Part shown: piece by piece, positions 55,929 to 64,000 of the stretch
How positions within the stretch are numbered: the first letter of the stretch is position 1
Layout of the letters: the number at the start of each line of letters is the position of its first letter
NCBI RefSeq assembly: GCF_024181285.1
Contig: NZ_CP051201.1
Location: 1,178,001 to 1,242,000 of the forward strand
DNA: 64,000 bases
Direction of reading: 5' to 3'
Source: Treponema sp. OMZ 790
GTDB taxonomy: Bacteria; Spirochaetota; Spirochaetia; Treponematales; Treponemataceae
The notes under the pieces: model-generated
Database searches by the model: none
Told to the model about the DNA's origin: nothing
The model's input: only the letters and a program-made list of their open reading frames with translations
Made by a program: the position numbers and the translations under genes

Positions 55929-57077
55929 ATGAGTACAAACAGCAAAAAAATAAAATTTTTATTGTTTCTCTTTTTAATAAAAACATCCGTTATTTTCGCG
56001 CAAAGTTTTTCGATTCCTCATTTTGAAAACACAAATCTTTTATACGGCATAAATAAAGCACCCTATGTAACGGGCAGCTCTGCTTTGTTATTCAAACTAA
56101 GGTTTGCACCGCATCATACAGTTTATTTCGATATGGATATCGATGCAAACATCGAAAAACTTCCGGAGTTCTTTTATTCGCCGCAAGATCCCCAATTCGA
56201 CGGAAAATTCCGTTTTTGGGGAGCCTCAATTAATTTTCCGAAAATAAAGAACAAGCCGGTTGCTATCGGAATTTTTACGGGTAAATACGACACCTTGGGA
56301 TCGGATTCCGTTTTACAGGAACTTCTTAAAACAAAAATACCTGAACCTGAGTTTCGAAGACATCATCCCGGTTCTGCGTTCCGTCCTCGCAACTTTGTTC
56401 AAGGAACAGGTTTAGGTATTTACGGAGCTTTTACTTCAAGGCTTTACATGGGAACATATGTAACTTGGAATGAAAAAATAAATGACGATTTGCAAATCAA
56501 ATCTGACTTTAGGCTGGGAGGAGCTTTTGACTTTTTTGCCTTCGATTTTTTTGCAGGAGCTTCTTTCCCCAAAAACTTAAAGAAAACAAAATTAAGAGCC
56601 GGAGTTGCCGTGCTTTTTAAAACCGATGACGACTACGATTTTTTCTCTGAAGCGGGCCTTGCAGAAATAAAAATTGAAAACATGAGCGTAAAAGACTTTA
56701 CTTCAAACTTCTATGCTTCCTTTGAAGCAAGGATAAAAAAGAACTTTATGCAGTCGGCTGTGGCTTGTTTTGTATCTCCCGTATTTTTACTTCCGCAAAG
56801 CATCAAAGATCCTTCACTAAAAGATTCTTTTTTTATGGGACTTAGTGCGGATATAAGTTTTGGAAACTCGGATACACACGGCGGTATTCATCTGATGGGC
56901 ACGGTAAATCCGTTAAAACCCACAGTTATTACACCTTTTTCATTTTTAGTAAGTCCTTTTTATACTTTGAAATTTGAAAGCATCGAATTTGACTTTAGAC
57001 TTCCCGTAAACCCATTACTTTACAACGATATATCAAAAATGATAACAGCACAAATATCAATAAAGGCGGTGTACTAA
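55929..57077 (+). CDS. predicted outer-membrane beta-barrel protein
   Basis: A signal peptide ending VIFAQ is followed by a mature protein with repeated amphipathic strands and aromatic girdle residues (LLFKLRFAPHHTVYFDMDID, GRFRFWGAS-like segments, LYMGTYVTWNEK, FFAGASFPKNLKKTKLRAGVAVLF) and a terminal aromatic residue (SIKAVY). No family is recognised. It is the first of two overlapping genes of the same kind (stop/start overlap at 57077), probably an operon of two barrels. Confidence 0.72.
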   Translation: MSTNSKKIKFLLFLFLIKTSVIFAQSFSIPHFENTNLLYGINKAPYVTGSSALLFKLRFAPHHTVYFDMDIDANIEKLPEFFYSPQDPQFDGKFRFWGASINFPKIKNKPVAIGIFTGKYDTLGSDSVLQELLKTKIPEPEFRRHHPGSAFRPRNFVQGTGLGIYGAFTSRLYMGTYVTWNEKINDDLQIKSDFRLGGAFDFFAFDFFAGASFPKNLKKTKLRAGVAVLFKTDDDYDFFSEAGLAEIKIENMSVKDFTSNFYASFEARIKKNFMQSAVACFVSPVFLLPQSIKDPSLKDSFFMGLSADISFGNSDTHGGIHLMGTVNPLKPTVITPFSFLVSPFYTLKFESIEFDFRLPVNPLLYNDISKMITAQISIKAVY

Positions 57078-57928
57078 TGAATTTTTATAAAAAAATTTTA
57101 AGCGTTGCGATTTTTTTTATATGCATAACAAGCGTATTTTCCCTCGAAATTGAAACTTCAGTAAGCGTCGGAAATACACCTTTTAACTCAAAAGGAATTA
57201 CAGGAAAAATACCCGATTTCGGATTTAAATTGATTTTAGACGAAAATCTAGGCAAAAATGTAACCGGAAAATTATATATTCAGCGGGAGCTAGGTATAGG
57301 AAACACAATCGGAGGAAGAATAGCTTATACAACAGATTTATTAAATATTTCGATTGGACCTACATTGAGTTTGTTTAATGCGGGTATTGACAACAAGAAT
57401 ATAACGACTATCTTTCAACCGGGTCTGGGCACTTCCCTTTCTTTTAAATTACCCATAGGATTTTTTACCTCATTAGATACGAATTTTTCAATTCCTCTTG
57501 CAGCCGTAAAAACCAAAAACGTGTATCTGCAAAACGGAGAATTTGTTGCAGGATGGAGATTCCCTAATATACTCGCCTCAGTAAAAATTTCTCAAAAAAA
57601 TAAGAGTATTGTTGAATCATCCGATGAAACACATATTTCCATCACCGACTTAGGTTTTTATACACTATCATACTCTAAGCCGTCAGGTATAAGGATTCCG
57701 TTAAACATAATTTATAGGATTAATCATTTTCAAAAAACCGGAGTACCAAGCGAAAAGATAGGCAATATAGTATTGGAAACGGGAGTAAATCATTATATAT
57801 CAAGTGATATAGAATGGTTTGTTAACTTTGGAGCTTCGGTGTTTTCTTTTTCAGTAACAAAAAAAGGAGCCCCGGTTAAAAAGTTTTTTTTCAAAGCGGA
57901 AGCCGGTATTATTTTGAATATTAACTAA
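57077..57928 (+). CDS. predicted outer-membrane beta-barrel protein
   Basis: A signal peptide ending VFSLE is followed by about 260 residues of alternating strands (GFKLILDENLGKNVTGKLYI, ISIGPTLSLFNAG, GLGTSLSFKLPIGFFTSLDTN, WFVNFGASVFSFSV) and the C-terminal AEAGIILNIN. The function is unknown. Its ATG overlaps the stop codon of the preceding barrel gene as TAATG, indicating coupled translation. Confidence 0.72.
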   Translation: MNFYKKILSVAIFFICITSVFSLEIETSVSVGNTPFNSKGITGKIPDFGFKLILDENLGKNVTGKLYIQRELGIGNTIGGRIAYTTDLLNISIGPTLSLFNAGIDNKNITTIFQPGLGTSLSFKLPIGFFTSLDTNFSIPLAAVKTKNVYLQNGEFVAGWRFPNILASVKISQKNKSIVESSDETHISITDLGFYTLSYSKPSGIRIPLNIIYRINHFQKTGVPSEKIGNIVLETGVNHYISSDIEWFVNFGASVFSFSVTKKGAPVKKFFFKAEAGIILNIN

Positions 57929-57936
57929 TCCGCTAA

Positions 57937-59049
<1,113 letters not shown>

Positions 59050-59078
59050 AACTCGTTTAAATTAACCAAAATAAAAAG

Positions 59079-59111
59079 CCCTGCAGCTGATTCATAGTGC
59101 AGGGTTTTCTT
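59079..59111. terminator. bidirectional terminator between gap and yebC
   Basis: CCCTGCA (59079-59085) pairs with TGCAGGG (59098-59104), followed by TTTTCTT on the plus strand and CTTTTTATTTT on the minus strand. Confidence 0.8.
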
Positions 59112-59127
59112 ATAAGTTTTTTAAACC

Positions 59128-59871
59128 TTATTCCGGCATTTCAAATCCTTCAGGGATGTCAATATTTGTGGAAACTGTTTGGACGTCATCATCCTCTTCC
59201 AACTTATCGATCATCTTCAAAGCTTTTTGAGTTGTATCGGCATCCAAAGCTACATAGGTATCGGGAACCATGGAAACGGCAGCAGATACGGATTCAAAAC
59301 CTTTCTCCTGTAAGGCTTCAAGCACAGATGCAAAGTCATTTGGATCTGTGGTAACGGTAATAACGCCGTCTTCAGTTGCAATGTCTTCGGCTCCGGCTTC
59401 GAGAGCAACTTCCATAATTGCTTCTTCATTTACAATTTCTGCATCATATTCAATAACGCCTTTTCGGTTAAACATATAGGCTACGGAACCTGTTGCACCC
59501 AAGTTTCCGCCGCTTTTTGTAAAAATATTTCTGACACTGGCGGCTGTTCTATTTTTATTGTCCGTTAAGACTTCAACCAAAACGGCAACTCCGCCGGGCC
59601 CATAACCTTCATACAATAATTCTTCATAGTTTACGGCACCGAGTTCTCCCGTTCCTTTTTTAATAGCTCTTTCTATATTATCCTTAGGCATATTTGCAGC
59701 ACGAGCTTTTAAAACGGCTGTTCTAAGTCTGGGGTTGGTAGCGGGATCTCCGCCGCCCATTTTTGCAGCAATTGAAATTTCTTTAATAAATTTAGTAAAC
59801 AGCTGGCCTCTTTTAGCATCAGCTGCTCCTTTGGCATGTTTAATTGTAGCCCATTTACTATGTCCTGACAT
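59128..59871 (-). CDS. yebC: YebC/PmpR-family protein
   Basis: The family links to transcriptional regulation and to relief of ribosome stalling. The protein starts [27 protein letters not shown] in family form, followed by [55 protein letters not shown] and [18 protein letters not shown]. The length of 247 residues is standard. AAGGAG precedes ATG 59871 and a good promoter is visible upstream. Confidence 0.96.
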   Translation of the reverse strand: MSGHSKWATIKHAKGAADAKRGQLFTKFIKEISIAAKMGGGDPATNPRLRTAVLKARAANMPKDNIERAIKKGTGELGAVNYEELLYEGYGPGGVAVLVEVLTDNKNRTAASVRNIFTKSGGNLGATGSVAYMFNRKGVIEYDAEIVNEEAIMEVALEAGAEDIATEDGVITVTTDPNDFASVLEALQEKGFESVSAAVSMVPDTYVALDADTTQKALKMIDKLEEDDDVQTVSTNIDIPEGFEMPE

Positions 59872-59909
59872 GAAAACTCCTTAATCTCTTCTAAAAAAAA
59901 TAGAGTTTA

Positions 59910-59938
59910 ATATTACACAAAAAAACAAAATATGTCAA
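59910..59938 (-). promoter_or_regulatory. promoter of yebC
   Basis: TTGACA (59938-59933), 17 bp, TAATAT (59915-59910) on the minus strand. Confidence 0.75.
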
Positions 59939-59950
59939 TGCAAAAAGTTA

Positions 59951-59985
59951 AAAAAAAGCCCGATATAAATTCATATCGGGCTTTT
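59951..59985 (-). terminator. terminator of the zinc-ribbon protein gene
   Basis: AAAGCCCGATAT (59955-59966) and ATATCGGGCTTT (59973-59984) form a perfect stem, with T runs on either strand. Confidence 0.88.
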
Positions 59986-59994
59986 AAAGCAGGT

Positions 59995-60219
59995 TTATGG
60001 ACGTCGTGAAGCAACACCCTTTTCGATCAAGGCCATAAACTCATGTTCATACCAGTCTTGAGAATAAGGGAAATGCTTTCGGATAACGGGTTTTAATTTA
60101 AACTCGATAGCATCTTTACAAGCTTCGCAGACGTCATATTCGCGGATATGCCAGTAAGTCATTCCCGTAATAGGATTTACCAGCTCTTTTCTACAAATAT
60201 CACAGTTCAATGTCTTCAT
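59995..60219 (-). CDS. small zinc-ribbon-like protein
   Basis: The 74-residue protein begins MKTLNCDICRKELVNP and contains YDVCEACKDAIEF, so two CxxC pairs about 30 residues apart could hold one zinc. The C-terminal part is helical (KPVIRKHFPYSQDWYEHEFMALI). No named family is recognised. ATG 60219 is chosen because AAGGAG stands 7 nt upstream. It has its own terminator. Confidence 0.82.
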   Translation of the reverse strand: MKTLNCDICRKELVNPITGMTYWHIREYDVCEACKDAIEFKLKPVIRKHFPYSQDWYEHEFMALIEKGVASRRP

Positions 60220-60329
60220 AATAATACTCCTTAACATTTGTTTATATCAATATATATCATTCTACCTCATTTTTCATACTTTGTCGAGTAAAAAAACGAT
60301 TTTTTTTCGGTTTAAAGCATTTTTTATCA

Positions 60330-62087
60330 TTAAATTGCCCTTGTTCTTTCTTTTAAGAATACCTTGTGCTGTTCATCCAGATAAGGTGTAAGTCTTTCAC
60401 AAACCTCTTTATGATATTCGTTGAGCCATTCGATATCCTCTGCCGACAAGATTCCGGGTACAATGGGTCGTGTATCAATGGGGCAAAGGGTAATCGTTTT
60501 AAATTGATAGAATTCTCCGTCTTCGGTTTTCATAAAATCGGTAGTAACCACCAAACTTTCTATACGTATTCCGTGACTTCCTGCAACATAGAGACCGGGC
60601 TCATTGGAAGTTACCATACCGATTTTCATTGGAACATCTAAAAATCGGCTTGAAATCGATTGAGGTCCTTCATGAACGGAAAGCACATAACCTACCCCGT
60701 GGCCTGTACCGTGTTTGTAGTCCCGTCCTCTAGCCCAAAGGTGCTCTCTGGGGATGGTATCGATAGCATGTCCGGTGGTTCCGGCCTTAAATTTAGCACG
60801 GGCAAGGGAAATATGGGCTTTTAAAACGAGTGTGTAGTCCGTTTTTTCCTGCTCTGTAAGTTCTCCAAGTTTTATGGTTCGAGTAATATCTGTTGTACCG
60901 TTTAGATACTGTCCTCCGCTGTCCAAAAGCAAGAAACTCTTAGGTTGAAGTTTTGCAGATTCGGCAGGGGAAGGCGCATAGTGAATGATGGCACCGTTGG
61001 GGCCGTAGCCTGAGATGGTCTCAAAACTTTCTTCTAAAAAGTCCTTGCCTTCTGCCCTGAATTTTAAGAGTTTTTCGCTTACATCCCATTCTGTAATACC
61101 TTTTCCTGCATTTTCCTCTACCCATTTTAGGATTTTTACCATTGCGGCGCCGTCTTTTTCCATAGCGTCATCGAAGTTTTTAAGCTCAACGGCATTTTTT
61201 ATTGCTTTAAGCGTTGAGGTTAGATTTAAACCTTTTTCAACATTTGCTTTGATTTGGCTGTACAAATACACATTTGTTCTTGCAGGATCTATGTAAACCT
61301 TTCCTGTAAGTTTTGCGGCTTCTGCAAAGACATCTTCATACCCCATTACCGTAACCCCTTGAGAAACAAAGTATGATTCAACCTCGTCGGTTAACTGTTT
61401 CGGCGAAATAAAAATAATTGCCCTAGTTTTATCGATTATTGCATAAGCGGTAACAACAGGATTACATCTTACATCTCTTCCGCGGACATTAAAAAGATAG
61501 CAGACATCTTCAAGGGCTCCGATAACCGTAGAATCGGCTTTTTTTTCGGTAAGCATGGAGCGGACTTCTTCAATCTTTTCTTTTGCGGATTTTCCTGTGT
61601 ATTTTTCCTCTAAGATAAAAGCTTCACTTAAAACAGCCTGAGGACGGTCTTTCCAGATTTCGTCTATTAGGTCGATATCTGTAACAAGTTCAATACCACC
61701 AAGCTCTTTTTGCATAGAATCAAAGCTGTAAACAGATACAACCTTACCATCCATTCCGAGTTTTTCACCCGGTTTTAAAGCGGATTTTAAAAACTCGTTT
61801 ACGGTGGGAACCCCCGGCTCCATCATTTTATAAAGTTCAATTCCGGATCCTTCAAGCTGCTTTTCAGCCTGTAAAAAGTAACGGCCGTCCGTCCATAAAA
61901 TAGCCTTATCCTTGGTAACAAGAACGGTTCCTGCAGATCCCGTAAAACCCGAAATAAACTCGCGTGTTTTATAGTTTTCGGGTAAATACTCACTTTGATG
62001 AGGATCGGAAGAAGGGATCAAATAAGCACTTAAAGAATGCTCCTTCATTTTTTGCCTTAGAGCGGCAACTCTATCTCGTATATTCAT
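60330..62087 (-). CDS. Xaa-Pro aminopeptidase, M24B family
   Basis: This metallopeptidase removes N-terminal residues before proline. Two creatinase-like N-terminal domains (SAYLIPSSDPHQSEYLPENYK, TDGRYFLQAEKQLEG; second repeat ~155-300) precede the pita-bread catalytic domain. The metal ligands are visible as the two Asp of LLDSGGQYLNGTTDITRT, the His of GTGHGVGYVLSVHEGP, the Glu of TSNEPGLY and the Glu of GIRIESLV. The three-domain architecture and ~585 residues match eukaryote-like and spirochete aminopeptidase P. The ATG at 62087 is preceded by AAAGGATGG. Confidence 0.94.
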   Translation of the reverse strand: MNIRDRVAALRQKMKEHSLSAYLIPSSDPHQSEYLPENYKTREFISGFTGSAGTVLVTKDKAILWTDGRYFLQAEKQLEGSGIELYKMMEPGVPTVNEFLKSALKPGEKLGMDGKVVSVYSFDSMQKELGGIELVTDIDLIDEIWKDRPQAVLSEAFILEEKYTGKSAKEKIEEVRSMLTEKKADSTVIGALEDVCYLFNVRGRDVRCNPVVTAYAIIDKTRAIIFISPKQLTDEVESYFVSQGVTVMGYEDVFAEAAKLTGKVYIDPARTNVYLYSQIKANVEKGLNLTSTLKAIKNAVELKNFDDAMEKDGAAMVKILKWVEENAGKGITEWDVSEKLLKFRAEGKDFLEESFETISGYGPNGAIIHYAPSPAESAKLQPKSFLLLDSGGQYLNGTTDITRTIKLGELTEQEKTDYTLVLKAHISLARAKFKAGTTGHAIDTIPREHLWARGRDYKHGTGHGVGYVLSVHEGPQSISSRFLDVPMKIGMVTSNEPGLYVAGSHGIRIESLVVTTDFMKTEDGEFYQFKTITLCPIDTRPIVPGILSAEDIEWLNEYHKEVCERLTPYLDEQHKVFLKERTRAI

Positions 62088-62124
62088 ATAAACCATCCTT
62101 TAAAATATAATTTTATGTCTTGAG

Positions 62125-62153
62125 AGTATAATACTATTTATATTTTATGTAAA
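62125..62153 (-). promoter_or_regulatory. promoter of the Xaa-Pro aminopeptidase gene
   Basis: TTTACA (62153-62148), 17 bp, TATACT (62130-62125) on the minus strand. Confidence 0.7.
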
Positions 62154-62199
62154 GCCTTTTAATATGTAAACCATTTACTATGTAAATTTAATAAAACGT

Positions 62200-63336
62200 T
62201 TATCGGTTCAAATGATATTGATAAATTCTATAAACTATATCCCTCTTTGCCCCTGTTTTTTCGATGTCGGTAATCATGGGAATATTGTACTCCCAAATAG
62301 TAGAGCCTTCGCCTTCAATATAGCCTTTTTTTATTGCAGCTTGATACAGGCGTGAATAAATAGCTGCTGAAACACCTTTATTACGATATTTAGGATCAAC
62401 AAATAAAACAAAAGTTCTAAGACGTCTCATTTTACGTTTATAATAAAGGAATTTAAAAATACCTAAGGGAAAAAGCTTACCTTTGAGGTGCTTCAATACA
62501 TCATTATAATCGGGAAGAGTAACATTAAAACCTATGGGACTGCCATCAGCTGTTCTCGCAATAAAAATCAATTCCTCATCGGCGAAAGATATCAGCTGTT
62601 TTAAAACCATATCAATTTCTTTACGGGTCATGGGCATAAAGTCTTCCCATTCTTCAGGTTCGGAATTTAAAAGAATTGTGTGAACATCTCCTATATCCCG
62701 CTTAACATTCTTTTTTAAGTCAATATGATCTACATGAAACCCATAGCGCTTTTCTACCAAAGGAGCTAATCGTACATATCGGCTTGCATCGACATCATCA
62801 AAACGGGCATGATAAGCATAGCAATCCCAATATTTTTCGAACCCGAACCTTATAAAAAAGTCGTTATAATATTTTTTGTTATAGGTATTCATTATATATG
62901 TGCGGTTTTCAAAATTATCGGTAATAAATCCCCGGTTATCTTCCCCTCCCGGAAGAGAAAGAGGGCCTTTAATTCTATCCATACCTTTTTCCAAAAACCA
63001 TTTTTTTGCAGCATCAAGCATTTTTTCGGCGACGGCATAATCTTCAATACACTCAAATTGAGAAATATAACCGACCCGAATTTTTTTATATTCATTCAAT
63101 TTACCGTCAATTCCGTACAAAATACGGCCTACTGTTTTTCCGTCAATTTGAGCAACTATCTTTACGTGAGGGCCTGCATCACATAAAGAATTATCGATTC
63201 CCGACACATATTTTTTATACTCGCTTATAATAGGCGGTATCCATGAACTATCATTCTTATACAACTCAAAAGGTAAAAGAGCAAATTCATTCAATAGTTT
63301 TGAATTATTAACTTCAAGTAAAACAATTTTATCCAT
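62200..63336 (-). CDS. GNAT-fold acetyltransferase-like protein (YghO-like)
   Basis: The ~378-residue protein contains KNDSSWIPPIISEYKKYVSG, HVKIVAQIDGKTVGRILY, KWFLEKGMDRIKGPLSLPGGEDNRGFITDNF and a C-terminal GNAT-type segment FVLFVDPKYRNKGVSAAIYSRLYQAA. This layout recalls the YghO family, large GNAT-related proteins of unknown substrate. Acetyltransferase activity is inferred from the fold only. ATG 63336 is chosen because AGGAAAA precedes it and the family start is MDKIVLLEV; the frame extends to 63387 without similarity. Confidence 0.8.
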   Translation of the reverse strand: MDKIVLLEVNNSKLLNEFALLPFELYKNDSSWIPPIISEYKKYVSGIDNSLCDAGPHVKIVAQIDGKTVGRILYGIDGKLNEYKKIRVGYISQFECIEDYAVAEKMLDAAKKWFLEKGMDRIKGPLSLPGGEDNRGFITDNFENRTYIMNTYNKKYYNDFFIRFGFEKYWDCYAYHARFDDVDASRYVRLAPLVEKRYGFHVDHIDLKKNVKRDIGDVHTILLNSEPEEWEDFMPMTRKEIDMVLKQLISFADEELIFIARTADGSPIGFNVTLPDYNDVLKHLKGKLFPLGIFKFLYYKRKMRRLRTFVLFVDPKYRNKGVSAAIYSRLYQAAIKKGYIEGEGSTIWEYNIPMITDIEKTGAKRDIVYRIYQYHLNR

Positions 63337-63378
63337 AATTTTTTTCCTAAATTTTATTTTTATAGTAATAAAACAAGA

Positions 63379-63407
63379 AAATAACATTTTTTATAAGTAT
63401 TTGTCAA
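63379..63407 (-). promoter_or_regulatory. putative promoter of the GNAT-like gene
   Basis: TTGACA (63407-63402), 17 bp, TTATTT (63384-63379) on the minus strand. Confidence 0.5.
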
Positions 63408-63434
63408 TATTGTAAATATTTTACAATTTTACAC

Positions 63435-63463
63435 TTGAAAAATTCATAACTTATGTGTATAAT
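63435..63463 (+). promoter_or_regulatory. promoter of the small secreted protein gene
   Basis: TTGAAA (63435-63440), 17 bp, TATAAT (63458-63463), with GGAGG shortly downstream. Confidence 0.78.
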
Positions 63464-63482
63464 GTGCTAATTGGAGGAATAT

Positions 63483-63902
63483 ATGAAGAAATCGATACTA
63501 AGTTTAGTCTTTCTTGTTCTAATTTTTTCCCTTTTTACGATTGCTCCGTCTTTTTCACAAAATGTTGATGAAGCAGATGTTTACTATGTAAATGTGCAAA
63601 TTTTAAAAATCTTTGCACATTCAAAGGGCTTTTATGTAATCTACCGAAGAGCCGGATTAAAACATGCAGAAGTGTTTATTCCTAAAGCATGGCTTGAACC
63701 TAAAGATGGGAGAGCCAAAATGGAACTGGTAAACACCAGAGTTAATCCGTACCTGTCTTTTTATATTAAAGACGGAAAGTTTGATCATATAAAAATAGCC
63801 GCTCCCAGAGACTTAGGAAGCCCGATATGGGGCGCATTAAAAACTCCAAATGTCTATGACTCTAAATTTGACGGCATAGAAAGCCTTGAACTAAAATTTT
63901 AA
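63483..63902 (+). CDS. small secreted protein of unknown function
   Basis: A signal peptide (MKKSILSLVFLVLIFSLFTIAPSFS) precedes a ~114-residue mature domain with mixed strands (YVNVQILKIFAHSKGFYVIYRR, HAEVFIPKAWL, YLSFYIKDGKFDHIKIA). I recognise no family. ATG 63483 is chosen because TTGGAGG lies just upstream, making the earlier TTG frame at 63471 part of the ribosome-binding site. It has its own promoter and terminator, so it forms a monocistronic unit. Confidence 0.82.
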   Translation: MKKSILSLVFLVLIFSLFTIAPSFSQNVDEADVYYVNVQILKIFAHSKGFYVIYRRAGLKHAEVFIPKAWLEPKDGRAKMELVNTRVNPYLSFYIKDGKFDHIKIAAPRDLGSPIWGALKTPNVYDSKFDGIESLELKF

Positions 63903-63921
63903 AATCCAAAAACAGTTACTT

Positions 63922-63957
63922 CCCCTCTAAGGCTTAACAAGCTTTAGAGGGGTTTAT
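63922..63957 (+). terminator. terminator of the small secreted protein gene
   Basis: CCCCTCTAA (63922-63930) pairs with TTAGAGGGG (63944-63952), with inner pairing GCTT/AAGC, followed by TTTAT. Confidence 0.75.
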
Positions 63958-63966
63958 GAGGAAGAC

Positions 63967-64000
63967 ATGCATAACAACAGCTCAGCAATCAGGAAACCTT
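63967..64000 (+). CDS. start of a further gene, truncated by the window edge
   Basis: ATG 63967 is preceded by AGGAAG. The 11 visible codons read MHNNSSAIRKP without a stop. Nothing can be said about function. Confidence 0.35.
   Translation, partial: MHNNSSAIRKP

Overview
The window looks like chromosome of an oral treponeme, most likely Treponema denticola or a close relative. The evidence is a low-G+C spirochete-type gene set, a cheA-cheW-cheX-cheY operon in which CheW is fused to a CheR-like domain, a Tp34/P19-type lipoprotein, many lipoproteins, BspA-type leucine-rich repeat proteins and Sel1 proteins. Most coding lies on the minus strand. Near-consensus sigma-70 promoters (TTGACA, 16-18 bp, TATAAT) can be read directly in front of many transcription units.

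Layout. 0-4.3 kb: the end of an RseC-like membrane protein, then secreted or membrane proteins of unknown function. 4.3-8.3 kb: two-subunit fumarase with citrate lyase activation proteins CitC and CitX-CitG. 9.0-18.6 kb: a complete P19/FTR1-type iron-acquisition cluster (DUF4418 protein, ABC ATPase, FTR1 permease, P19 lipoprotein, DUF2318 Fe-S membrane protein, two ABC permeases, a second ABC ATPase, an FMN-binding lipoprotein and a third permease). 18.7-29.3 kb: a 227-bp MITE-like element, iron-sulfur serine dehydratase, NfeD, L31, Rho, tRNA-Glu, AroH chorismate mutase, pyruvate phosphate dikinase, a CapA-like lipoprotein and PurB. 29.4-32.6 kb: a periplasmic propeller sensor fused to a class III adenylate cyclase.

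32.8-42.1 kb is an accessory island with visibly higher G+C. It holds an Rpn-family nuclease, a formylglycine-generating-enzyme-fold lipoprotein whose C-terminus looks like a diversity-generating-retroelement variable region, an HU-like/DUF4469 protein, a 16-repeat LRR lipoprotein, a beta-barrel protein and a 1142-residue multidomain surface lipoprotein. Its intergenic DNA contains two arrays of exact 23-bp period in which complementary words alternate and drift in sequence along the array. It also contains clusters of consecutive perfect hairpins that share an architecture with two dispersed elements at 5.6 and 13.9 kb.

42.1-64 kb: a membrane LuxR-type regulator, an smc-led operon ending in a Sel1/BspA surface protein, an atypical OmpR-type regulator, the chemotaxis operon, two beta-barrel candidates, GAPDH, YebC, a zinc-ribbon protein, Xaa-Pro aminopeptidase, a GNAT-like protein and a small secreted protein.

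The most unusual signals are in the non-coding DNA: the drifting 23-bp arrays, the covarying multi-hairpin elements (two of them inserted at ribosome-binding sites), the MITE-like element beside the serine dehydratase promoter, and several genes whose -10 box lies only 6-10 bp from the start codon with no Shine-Dalgarno sequence. All names rest on reading motifs by eye. No database search was run.
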